A DNA stretch of 50,114 nt from Lysobacterales bacterium (lineage in GTDB: Bacteria > Pseudomonadota > Gammaproteobacteria > Xanthomonadales > SZUA-5). Made by a program: the position numbers and the translations under genes. The stretch covers positions 1 to 50,114 of the forward strand of contig JALHRS010000041.1 in the NCBI GenBank assembly GCA_022841325.1, in the 5' to 3' direction. The number at the start of each line of letters is the position of its first letter. Within the stretch, counting starts at the first letter, position 1. Under the pieces are notes generated by a model that did not search any database, was not told the origin of the DNA, and worked only from the letters and a program-made list of their open reading frames with translations. Shown piece by piece: positions 42,820-50,114 of this stretch.

Positions 42820-43779
42820 ATGGTAGACAGCGCACAGCCGTATTTCCGCATTCTGTCACTCGCCGGCGGTGGCTATCTGGGGCTGTACACCGCCGGTGTG
42901 CTGGCCGGCCTGGAGAGCAGGGCGGGCCGGCCCCTGGCGCAGTGCTTCGATCTCATCGCCGGCACTTCGGTGGGTGGCCTGCTGGGATTGGCTCTGGCAT
43001 TCGAAGTGCCGGTCATCCGGATCGTCGAACTGTTCCGCGAACGCGGCAGCGAGATCTTCTCGGCACGCAGCCTGCCCACCAGCAGCGTCGGGCGATTGCT
43101 CGATCTGACGCGATCAGTGCTCGGTCCCAAATACTCCGGTGAGTCGCTGCGCGCTGCGCTGACCGAGATCTTCGGCAAGCGTCGGCTAGGAGACGCGACC
43201 CATCGGCTGGTGGTGCCGGCGGTGAATGTCTCGCTCAGTCAGACCAAGGTGTTCAAGACGCCGCATGGAGAGCGCTCCACCGGCGATGAGCGGGTGCTGG
43301 CCGTCGACGTGGCGATGGCCACCTCGGCCGCGCCGGCCTATTTTCCGTCGGTGAAAGTAGGGCGCTTCCTGTACGCCGATGGCGGCATCTTCGCCGTGGC
43401 GCCGGATCAGGTGGCATTGCACGAGGCCGAGCATTTCCTCGGCATCGCTCCGCCACAGATCCGCATGCTGTCGATAGGCACGGCGACTTCCGGATACCGA
43501 CCGGCCGATGGCGTGGATGCGGACGATGGCGCCGTAGGGTGGCTCTCGGATGGGCGCTTGATCCTGACCACCGTGGCCGTGCAGCAGCAGCACGTGGAAT
43601 CGATGCTGGAGGACCGCCTCGGAGCGCGTTATCAGCGCATCGACGCCGAATGGCCGGCCGGAGCGGGGTTGGGCATCGATATCGCCACTCCGCATGCGGC
43701 CGATACGCTCGCGGCGCTGGCCGAACGGACCCTCGGCCAGCTCAATCAGGCGGAATTCGATCTGGCGCTCGGTAACTGA
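42820..43779 (+). CDS. Patatin-like phospholipase, CapV-like, orphan
   Basis: The 319-residue lipase begins RILSLAGGGYLGLYTAGVLA (oxyanion-hole GGG at 16-18) and has the nucleophile elbow GTSVGG with S50 and the dyad DGG at D187. This layout and the FDLIAGTSVGG context resemble CapV, the cGAMP-activated phospholipase of CBASS, more than exported patatins. No CD-NTase, Cap2/Cap3 or other CBASS gene is beside it, so a defence role is unproven. A strong RBS (GGGAGG, about 8 nt) supports the ATG. The oxyanion motif lacks the usual Arg (GGGxRG reads GGGYLG). Confidence 0.85.
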   Translation: MVDSAQPYFRILSLAGGGYLGLYTAGVLAGLESRAGRPLAQCFDLIAGTSVGGLLGLALAFEVPVIRIVELFRERGSEIFSARSLPTSSVGRLLDLTRSVLGPKYSGESLRAALTEIFGKRRLGDATHRLVVPAVNVSLSQTKVFKTPHGERSTGDERVLAVDVAMATSAAPAYFPSVKVGRFLYADGGIFAVAPDQVALHEAEHFLGIAPPQIRMLSIGTATSGYRPADGVDADDGAVGWLSDGRLILTTVAVQQQHVESMLEDRLGARYQRIDAEWPAGAGLGIDIATPHAADTLAALAERTLGQLNQAEFDLALGN

Positions 43780-43803
43780 TCCAGCAGCGGTGGACTGCAG
43801 GCC

Positions 43804-44466
43804 TCAGTTGGGAATGACGTAGCCCAGGCCGCGACGGGTTTCGATCAGTTCCGGGGCGCCCAGGCGCGAGAGCTTGCTGCGCAGGGTACTCATCAGCACC
43901 TCGATGACCTTTTCCGAGGCATCCGGATGTCCGGCGTACAGCTGTGCGTATAGCGCGCCGCGGGTGAGCATGCGGCCGCGCTGTTGCATCAGATACTCCA
44001 GCAACTCGAATTCCTTGGGCGAGAGCGCCAGCGGCTGGCCCTTGCAGCGGACCAGTCGACGTTCGGCGTCCAGCGACACCTCGCCGATGCAGATCGGCGG
44101 TGCCGGCTCGCCGCGCTCGCGCAGCCAGGCCAAGCTCGACAGCAGCTGATCGGTGAGCACCGGCTTGACCAGCGAGGCATCAGCACCGTGATCCAAAGCC
44201 ATCACCCGGTCATTGACCTGTTCGCGTCCGGCCAGCACCAGCACCCGGGCATCATCACCGCGCTGCCGCAAGCCCTTCAGCAGTCCCAGGGCATCGGTGG
44301 TTCGCGGTGTCAGGTCCAGCACCACCATGGCGTAAGCGCAGGCCTGCATCAGGCCGGCGGCACCGGCGCAGCTCTCGGCGACTTCCACCAGATAGCCCGC
44401 AGCGGCCAGTGCCGGCACCAGCGAGGAGCGGAGTTTTTCAGAGGCCTCGATCAACAACAAACGCAT
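43804..44466 (-). CDS. OmpR-family response regulator with incomplete acidic pocket
   Basis: The 220-residue protein has a receiver with phosphoacceptor D51 (MVVLDLTPR) and the conserved Lys in SLVKPV, but the N-terminal acidic pair is reduced to E7-A8 (LLLIEASEKLR). The C-terminal winged helix (LSPKEFELLEYLMQQRGRMLTR and RRGLGYVIPN) is typical of OmpR/PhoB. No histidine kinase is adjacent. Weak metal binding would limit phosphorylation, so it may act without it. It converges on the patatin gene. Confidence 0.88.
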   Translation of the reverse strand: MRLLLIEASEKLRSSLVPALAAAGYLVEVAESCAGAAGLMQACAYAMVVLDLTPRTTDALGLLKGLRQRGDDARVLVLAGREQVNDRVMALDHGADASLVKPVLTDQLLSSLAWLRERGEPAPPICIGEVSLDAERRLVRCKGQPLALSPKEFELLEYLMQQRGRMLTRGALYAQLYAGHPDASEKVIEVLMSTLRSKLSRLGAPELIETRRGLGYVIPN

Positions 44467-44986
44467 GGATCGTATCCATCCCGGTTGCGCCAGGTATCAA
44501 GGCCAGAGCTTTGCGGAGGATTGACGCGAACGTCGCCCGCCGAGTGCTTCTGACCGCAGTCAGGGTGATGCCGGACTGCGTCGCTAATCTAATCCAATTG
44601 CCCGGTCGGCTGATATGGCCCTGCGCGGGTAGGCAAGCCTTGGATCATTCCGCGGGACCTCGCGGGACAGCGAACCTCCTGTCAGGGGAGGGCAGGGCGG
44701 GCGTCCCCTGTCGATAGAACGGCAGCCTTGCACCCAGGCCCTGTCCGCGGCATGGCTGACGACAGCAACTGAGGCACTCGATCGCGCTTGCGCCAGCCGG
44801 CTCCTGCAGATAATTAGTGCTGTATATCAACATGATAGATGATTTCCGGTGGCCTCTCTCCAGACGCCGTTGCGGGTGTTTCGGCATGTCCGAAACGGAC
44901 GCCTCGCGCCGCTCTGTCCTTGCGTTTCAGACCGGGACCGGACTCCGTTTCCCGGCTCGCAAAGTCTGCAGTTGCGCACTTCCGGG
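44467..44986. other. Gene-free region between response regulator and cyclase
   Basis: This 520-nt stretch has only short frames without similarity. An AT-rich patch at 44806-44840 (GATAATTAGTGCTGTATATC) looks promoter-like but belongs to no clear transcript. None of the repeat families of the window is recognised here. Confidence 0.35.
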
Positions 44987-46816
44987 CTACCAGACCAGTA
45001 CACCGGCCCGCACCGGAACCGGAATATTCTTCAGCTGCAGATGGCGATGCTCGCAGGGGCGGTCGGCAAGCCCGGCAACTGCGGTTTCACTGCCGAGCAA
45101 CTCGCCGTCACGGGCGGCGCCCTGCAGGCGGGCAGCCAGGTTGACGTCCGCGCCATAGATATCGCCATCGCGCCCAACCACGACTTCTCCATGGTGCATG
45201 CCGGCGTGCAGTGGCAGCGTATCAATCTCCAGCGCGGCGGTTCCGCGTCGGTAGCGCAGATGGAGTTCCTCCAAGCCAGCGAGCGCGTCCAGCGGCGTCG
45301 GAAAGCTCAGCAGCGCGGCATCGCCGATGGTCTTGACCAGGCGTCCGCCATGGTGCTCGGCGGCGTCTCGCGCACTCTTGCGCAACACACCCGCCAGCAG
45401 CAGGGCGGTGTGCTCGTCACGCGCCGCCATGGCGGTGTAGCCGCCAATGTCCACAAAGCACACGGTCATGCTCTCGCGATGGCCGTCGGCGAGATCCCGA
45501 GCCGGCAACAGGGTCTGCACCAGTCGCTCGGCGCGCTTGTCGATGAGGCTGCGCAGTGGCGAAAAGCCGAGCGCTGTCAGCGTGCCGGCGATCAGCGCGC
45601 CGGTCTCGTCCGGCCAGCCGAAGCGGGTGACGATCTGCGCGGAAATCGCACCCTCCATCGCGACGAACAGGGTCGTCAGCAAGACGCCGAGCAAGCCTAG
45701 AACGCTGCCCTTGCGCAAGGCCAGACGCGGATCGAGCGAGCCCTGGTAAAACACGGCCAGCGCGATGCCCAGCAGGATCGCCGCCACCATCACCGGAAAG
45801 AACAGTAGCGTACTGGCCAGCCACAGGGATTCAGCCGACATCCGGGCGATCTGGAAGCCGCTGTCGAAGCCAAACAGCAACAGCAGGAACAGGACGGCGC
45901 CCCAGGCCACGGCACCGGTCAGGAAGACCAGCGTCGGCAGCACGTAGAGCCAGCCGATCCGCCGTCGGGCCTCGTCGTCGCCGAATTCGTAGTTGATGCC
46001 GATCCCGCTGAAGCCCGCAATCGGGGTGACGGCCAGAACAAAGCTCAGGCCCACCAGAAAATGGAGGGCTGTCCCGGCGCTCAGCGCAAAGCCCAGGCCG
46101 AGCAGCGCACCGAGCAGGACCGCGCCCAACCACAGCCCTCGATTCCGCATCAGCGCCAGTATGCGGTGCTGCGCGCGCGTGCCCCGCTCGGCCGTTGCCG
46201 CGTCGTCGTGGCGCCACGAGCGCATCGATGGCACCAGGCGGACCAACGCTGAAGCCAGCATCCGATTCGCCTTTTTCCGCCACCTGGCCAGCGTCTGGAA
46301 TCGACTGGGCATCTGCGTCCGTCGCTCGACATAGCGGGAGATCAGCTCCAGTCTCACCTCGCTAGGAAATCCCGCCAGAAAGGCGGTCAGGTCGACCACT
46401 CCACTGGCGCCGGCCGCAAAGGCCAGCGGATCCAGCAGCATCGTCCACGGCAGCCCAAGAGTCAGCCCGGGCCGCAGCACCACGAAATACAGCGCGGCCA
46501 GGGCGCCGAAGGACAGGGCGCGACGCAGTCGCGTGAGCCCATCGTCTTCACGTCGACTCAAGGCCAGAATCATCGCCAGCGCGCTGGCGAGCACCACGCA
46601 GGCCAGCGTCAGATACTGCAGCCAGTCCTGGATCGGCTGCAGCCGGTGCAGCCGCACCAGCGACCACCAGGCCTCCAGCAAGGGAAACTGCAAGCGCGCC
46701 TTCGGGACCTCGATCACCGGCAAGCTGAAGGCGTAGAGCGCCACTACCAGCGTGACGGCGGACAGTGCCAGGACCATCCAGCGTGCCATCGAAACGCGCC
46801 ACCGCGAACCGCGCAT
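44987..46816 (-). CDS. Membrane class III adenylate cyclase
   Basis: This 609-residue protein has roughly eight hydrophobic segments in residues 10-430 and a C-terminal class III cyclase domain (about 448-600). Catalytic residues are complete: metal Asp D456 (CFVDIGGYT) and D499 (KTIGDAALLSF), adenine-specifying K495 and the Asp of GDIYGADVN, and N and R in VNLAARL. This predicts cAMP rather than cGMP. No HAMP is obvious. The membrane part contains YEFGDDEARRRIGW in a loop, and the N-terminal segment differs from known sensor modules. It is divergent from the big propeller gene (251-nt gap without features). Confidence 0.88.
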   Translation of the reverse strand: MRGSRWRVSMARWMVLALSAVTLVVALYAFSLPVIEVPKARLQFPLLEAWWSLVRLHRLQPIQDWLQYLTLACVVLASALAMILALSRREDDGLTRLRRALSFGALAALYFVVLRPGLTLGLPWTMLLDPLAFAAGASGVVDLTAFLAGFPSEVRLELISRYVERRTQMPSRFQTLARWRKKANRMLASALVRLVPSMRSWRHDDAATAERGTRAQHRILALMRNRGLWLGAVLLGALLGLGFALSAGTALHFLVGLSFVLAVTPIAGFSGIGINYEFGDDEARRRIGWLYVLPTLVFLTGAVAWGAVLFLLLLFGFDSGFQIARMSAESLWLASTLLFFPVMVAAILLGIALAVFYQGSLDPRLALRKGSVLGLLGVLLTTLFVAMEGAISAQIVTRFGWPDETGALIAGTLTALGFSPLRSLIDKRAERLVQTLLPARDLADGHRESMTVCFVDIGGYTAMAARDEHTALLLAGVLRKSARDAAEHHGGRLVKTIGDAALLSFPTPLDALAGLEELHLRYRRGTAALEIDTLPLHAGMHHGEVVVGRDGDIYGADVNLAARLQGAARDGELLGSETAVAGLADRPCEHRHLQLKNIPVPVRAGVLVW

Positions 46817-47067
46817 ATGACTGCTCCCTGACAGGGATCGCCATAGTCTGCATCAGGCCGGTTCGCATGCGAAGAAAGTGTCGGCGGTCAGGGCAGGGTG
46901 TTACGGAATGCCGGAGTTGGCGAGGCCGACTCACCGGGTGTTTCTGTTGATACCCGTCAGGCCTGCTCCAGGTCTGGCGAACCCTGACCATCAACGAGTT
47001 ATCAAGTGCAACTTCAGGCGCGTTCGAGACGGTAAGATGCTGTCCTCACCATTCGCCATGGTCTCCC

Positions 47068-50010
47068 ATGCGTCTGTCGCTTTGCCTGACTGGATGGTTA
47101 TTCGCCGGTTCTCTGTCTGCTCAGGTCACACCGATCTGGTCTTCGCCGGAATCGGAAGCGCTGAGCTTCGACGCCAGCTACTCCCGTACTGAGCATGTGC
47201 TGCTGGAGGACGGCAGTGCCTTCATGGTCGCCGCCGAATCTACCCGCTCTGGTCTGGCCGGTACCTTGCGGCTCGGGGCCGATGGCAGCGCTGCACGCGG
47301 GCAGTTTGGCTATTCGGCCGGAGCGTCCGGCCGCCTGTCCCCCGAGGCAGTGCTGGCTACCCAGGGCGATCGGGTACTGTTGACGATGAGCGAGCGCGAA
47401 TTCGAGCGCTCGCTGGTGGCGATGGTGGATTCAGCAGGGCAGGTCTTGTGGGTACAACCGCGCTCCGGGAACCAGGCTCGCTTTCTGGCGAATGGCGATG
47501 TGCTGCTCGTGGCGGGCAACGAGCTGATGCGCCTGCGTGGCAATGACGGCGACCTGCTCTGGTTGCGCAACCTGCTCGACCTGCGTCCGAATCCAGTAGC
47601 GGTCAGTTTCCAATTGCCAGCTCAGATCGATGCCGCCATCCCGTTGTCGCTGTCCTATCGCGAGCTCTCGGGGTCCGGGGACGAGCTTTTCCCCGATCCG
47701 CTGCTGGTGTCCATGGACGTGGCGAACGGCGGCCTGCAATGGCAACGGGATCGCGATTCCTCGCCATCGAGGGTATTTGAAGCTTGTCCGCCAGTGAACC
47801 TTGGTGGCGACAGCGTGCACGCTTTTTTCGAACTCGCGGGCGGGCAGGCCGATATCGTGTTTGAACGCCGCAGTGGTGCCAGTGGTGCGCGCTTGTGGGC
47901 CACGCGGGTGTCGGCGGTGGATTACAGTGATGGGCCCTGCGGATTTGTGGCCACCAGCGCAGTTCTGGCGCTGTCCTCGCGTGATGAGTTCGGGCAATCC
48001 ACGCTGGTCGCGTTGAATCATGCCGGGACGGTGCAGTGGCGAACCCAGCTGCCCACCTCCCAGCCAGCCAAGCTGAGGCCCGCCGGGGACGGCGCCGTGC
48101 TGGTTGCCAGCCAACAGCTACTCGGTGGCAGCGCCGTCACGGTGGCCGAGCGCCGCCGCAGCAGTGACGGCGGTGTTGACTGGGCCGAGTTCATCCCCGG
48201 TAGCGCCGTCGACTTGCGGGCGCTCAATGGCGAGTTGCGCATTGCCTGGTCTACGAGCGGTAATGCCTCGGAGTTGCATCTGCAAAGGCGTGCTAGCGCG
48301 ACCGGTGCCCTGGTGGAAGCGCATGTGGCGCTGGCCAAGGGCCTGGTCTTGCGCCAGGAAGACATCGAGTTCATCGACGGCATTCCTTTCGCAGCGACGA
48401 TGGGTCTCGACGCCGATCTCCGCGGGGTCAACATCCGACGCCTGGATCCGGACAGTGGCGCTGTGGTCTGGTCGCAAGGCCTGCAACTGGCGGAGACCCC
48501 GCTGCGGCTGCTGAGTGCTTCGCTGATCGCGGGTTCCCCTGAGCACCTGGTCTTGATTGCATCGTACCAACCGCTGGCGATGCAGACAGAGTGGCGCGAG
48601 GCCTTGCTCTACATCCGGCGAAGCGATGGTGCACTGGTCTGGCAGCAAGCGCATAGGGCCGGTTCGGATTGGCGGACGGTGGGCAGCGACGGCAGCGTGT
48701 ACCTTCGCGCAAGCGAATGCCTGAGTCCGCCGGAGTGTCTGCAAGCGGTGCCCCTGCAGCGGCATTACGCGGCGGGCGACGGTCACCTGCTGTGGTCTCG
48801 CCAGCTGGATGTCTATCCCCTGGCAGCAAACGACAGCGCCTTGATCGTCTGGCGCAGCGGCCCCTTCAGTCAGTTGCAGGCTTTGGATGCCGTAAGCGGG
48901 GCTGATCTCTGGCAACAATCGCTGCCGGCGAACTCGGCCCTGCCGGCAGCCATCGCGTCGGCCAATGGCGGTGTTTTCTCCATTAGACAGTTCAGTGTCT
49001 CAGGCTTGTTCAAATCGGAGATCGATCGCCGCGAGGCCGGCACCGGCTTGCCGCTGTGGATCACCCGACCGGGCCCCGCAAACGATGTGGTGCGCACGCC
49101 GGTTTTCGCGGCGCTGCCCGGCGGCGACCTCCTGTTCACGGCTCGGACGTACAGTTCCGACCCCAATCTGGCGTACGCGTCGCGGCCGCTTTGGGCGCGC
49201 ATCAATGCCAGCTCCGGGCAGATCGAATGGATCCACAGCCCGCTGCCGACGCGCGATCGCTGGATGACTGTCCGGCCCATCGCCGGCGCGACGTCCAGCA
49301 AGAAATGGGCGCGCAGCCTGCGCTACCTCGACGACTCGGATGGCAGCTACGAGGAGCGCTATGCGCTGACTGAGATCGATCTGGCGGACGGCAGCCTGTC
49401 GCCAGAACACCTGTATGTGCAGGAACTCGATCTGCCGCTGTCTGCTCCTGGCAGGAATCTGGTCAGCGTCCGAGGTGTGGCTGGAGATGGTACGGCGCTG
49501 GTCGAAAATCGCTCCTTGAACGCCGTCGGTCTGTCGCCACCGCGGCTGCAGCGCTGGCCTGCAGTGGGTACTGACACCGGCGATATTCAGCTCCGGCGCC
49601 TTGGCGAAGCCGGACCGATCACCGCGCTCGGTCCCTCGACCGCGGTTGAGTTCGAGCTGGAAAATGGCGCAGCAACATCGGTTGCCGGCGTGACCATTGG
49701 CTTCAGTTCGCCGGACGATGGTCTCAAGCAGCAGATTCGTAGCTGCCAGGTAATCGCAGGCGCTGGGCTATGCCCGACGGTGCTCGGCGGATCACTCGAT
49801 CAGGTGCTCGATCTCGGCCCGAACGCAGTCATTCATCTGGTCTACGAAGTCCACGACCCCGGATTCACGCCCCGGCAGGTGCGAAGCATTTTCGCTGCCC
49901 GTGGTGTGTTTCGTGCCGATCCACCGTATGCCTTTGGTGACACCGACCTCGGCAACAACATGGAAGTCGTCGTCGTCGCCACGGGCGGCATGTCGAATGG
50001 GTTTGAGTAG
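47068..50010 (+). CDS. Large secreted PQQ-like beta-propeller protein with C-terminal NGFE end
   Basis: The protein (980 aa) has a signal peptide (MRLSLCLTGWLFAGSLSAQ) and many tryptophan-docking-type strands of quinoprotein-like propellers (GQVLWVQP, DGDLLWLRN, GGLQWQRD, GARLWATR, GAVVWSQGL, GALVWQQA, GADLWQQS). No PQQ-ligand set is apparent. The last 150 residues form an Ig-like/CARDB-like domain (AVEFELENGAATSVAGVTIGF and TDLGNNMEVVV, cited in part), followed by GGMSNGFE-stop. The TAG stop abuts the intron-like repeat exactly as at 105. It is exported, and the target is unknown. Confidence 0.86.
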   Translation: MRLSLCLTGWLFAGSLSAQVTPIWSSPESEALSFDASYSRTEHVLLEDGSAFMVAAESTRSGLAGTLRLGADGSAARGQFGYSAGASGRLSPEAVLATQGDRVLLTMSEREFERSLVAMVDSAGQVLWVQPRSGNQARFLANGDVLLVAGNELMRLRGNDGDLLWLRNLLDLRPNPVAVSFQLPAQIDAAIPLSLSYRELSGSGDELFPDPLLVSMDVANGGLQWQRDRDSSPSRVFEACPPVNLGGDSVHAFFELAGGQADIVFERRSGASGARLWATRVSAVDYSDGPCGFVATSAVLALSSRDEFGQSTLVALNHAGTVQWRTQLPTSQPAKLRPAGDGAVLVASQQLLGGSAVTVAERRRSSDGGVDWAEFIPGSAVDLRALNGELRIAWSTSGNASELHLQRRASATGALVEAHVALAKGLVLRQEDIEFIDGIPFAATMGLDADLRGVNIRRLDPDSGAVVWSQGLQLAETPLRLLSASLIAGSPEHLVLIASYQPLAMQTEWREALLYIRRSDGALVWQQAHRAGSDWRTVGSDGSVYLRASECLSPPECLQAVPLQRHYAAGDGHLLWSRQLDVYPLAANDSALIVWRSGPFSQLQALDAVSGADLWQQSLPANSALPAAIASANGGVFSIRQFSVSGLFKSEIDRREAGTGLPLWITRPGPANDVVRTPVFAALPGGDLLFTARTYSSDPNLAYASRPLWARINASSGQIEWIHSPLPTRDRWMTVRPIAGATSSKKWARSLRYLDDSDGSYEERYALTEIDLADGSLSPEHLYVQELDLPLSAPGRNLVSVRGVAGDGTALVENRSLNAVGLSPPRLQRWPAVGTDTGDIQLRRLGEAGPITALGPSTAVEFELENGAATSVAGVTIGFSSPDDGLKQQIRSCQVIAGAGLCPTVLGGSLDQVLDLGPNAVIHLVYEVHDPGFTPRQVRSIFAARGVFRADPPYAFGDTDLGNNMEVVVVATGGMSNGFE

Positions 50011-50114
50011 GTGCGCCGGCGAAACCGGTGAAGCGTAAAGGGTGCAAGTCCCTGACACCAAAGGAGTAGCGATCCATGAGTGTCCCCGAGTCATGCGTTG
50101 GTCATCGCGAGGTG
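50011..50114 (+). mobile_element. Group II intron, 5' end (partial, cut by window edge)
   Basis: The sequence starts GTGCGCCGGCGAAACCGG immediately behind the TAG of an NGFE gene, has the AGGGTGCAAGTCCCT hairpin of group II domain I, and is identical over 104 nt to the reverse complement of 1-104. Both copies stop at the same base, as expected when an assembler breaks at a longer multicopy repeat. The ribozyme core and maturase are not in the window. Confidence 0.7.

Noticed and set aside
44645..44887. Minus-strand 80-codon open frame upstream of the response regulator
   Set aside because: No family similarity, no ribosome-binding site, and Arg/Pro/Cys-rich composition typical of a chance frame.
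42820..46816. CBASS or Pycsar defence island built from the patatin and the class III cyclase
   Set aside because: The genes are on opposite strands with a response regulator between; the cyclase is a multi-pass membrane adenylate cyclase rather than a compact PycC, and no CD-NTase is present.

Overview
The window is GC-rich, densely coded DNA. Protein similarity recalled from memory points to a gammaproteobacterium of the Xanthomonadales/Lysobacterales (Rhodanobacteraceae-like): homodimeric AceE, a TPR-GGDEF receptor, AzgA, a ureDABCEFG operon, VPS10/BNR-type secreted propellers, and several secreted proteins ending in the tetrapeptide NGFE or DGFE. Both ends stop inside the same 104-nt sequence in opposite orientation. 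This looks like the 5' end of a group II intron sitting directly behind the stop codons of two different NGFE genes. The window is therefore probably a contig broken at a multicopy intron.

The most exciting locus is at 6634-9426. A 72-residue peptide closely resembles split-borosin precursors (SonA type, LigA-like leader). It is followed 24 nt later by an 849-residue protein with signal peptide, periplasmic TPR region, membrane span, GGDEF domain with an intact GGEEF site, and at its C-terminus a borosin-type alpha-N-methyltransferase of the SonM/OphMA family. I know of no described fusion of a diguanylate cyclase receptor to a peptide-backbone N-methyltransferase.

Layout: 105-5406 a secreted BNR propeller (-) and an orphan pyruvate dehydrogenase E1 carrying an in-frame repeat insertion (+); 5593-6233 vapBC (-); 6634-9426 borosin locus; 9447-12006 isocitrate dehydrogenase (-) divergent from a LysR regulator (+); 12355-19489 a second large propeller, a LolA-like protein, a J-domain protein and a third propeller with the GFE end (all -); 19690-20333 a second vapBC (-); 20427-27497 a purine permease divergent from ureD-A-(small HPGHG membrane protein)-B-C-E-F-G; 27630-36102 ChaN-like protein, RquA (rhodoquinone synthesis), a signalling scaffold with every catalytic site degenerate, RluF, DUF1415, an App1-like lipoprotein and an SDR; 36391-37242 an IDTGSG-repeat solenoid; 37249-42440 a replicon-maintenance module (tyrosine recombinase with an adjacent dif-like site, Rep_3 initiator, ParB, ParA, iterons); 42644-46816 a Lys-rich micro-protein, a CapV-like patatin, an orphan response regulator and a membrane adenylate cyclase; 47068-50010 a large secreted propeller ending NGFE.

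The rep/par/iteron/recombinase module next to metabolic genes suggests either a chromid or megaplasmid, or a plasmid integrated in the chromosome. Intergenic regions are packed with several families of inverted repeats. Two of these have entered coding sequence (aceE, ureB) and two supply or abut stop codons (lolA-like gene, ureG). No tRNA, rRNA, CRISPR or transposase gene was seen. All family comparisons are from memory and from motifs visible in the translations; no database search was run.
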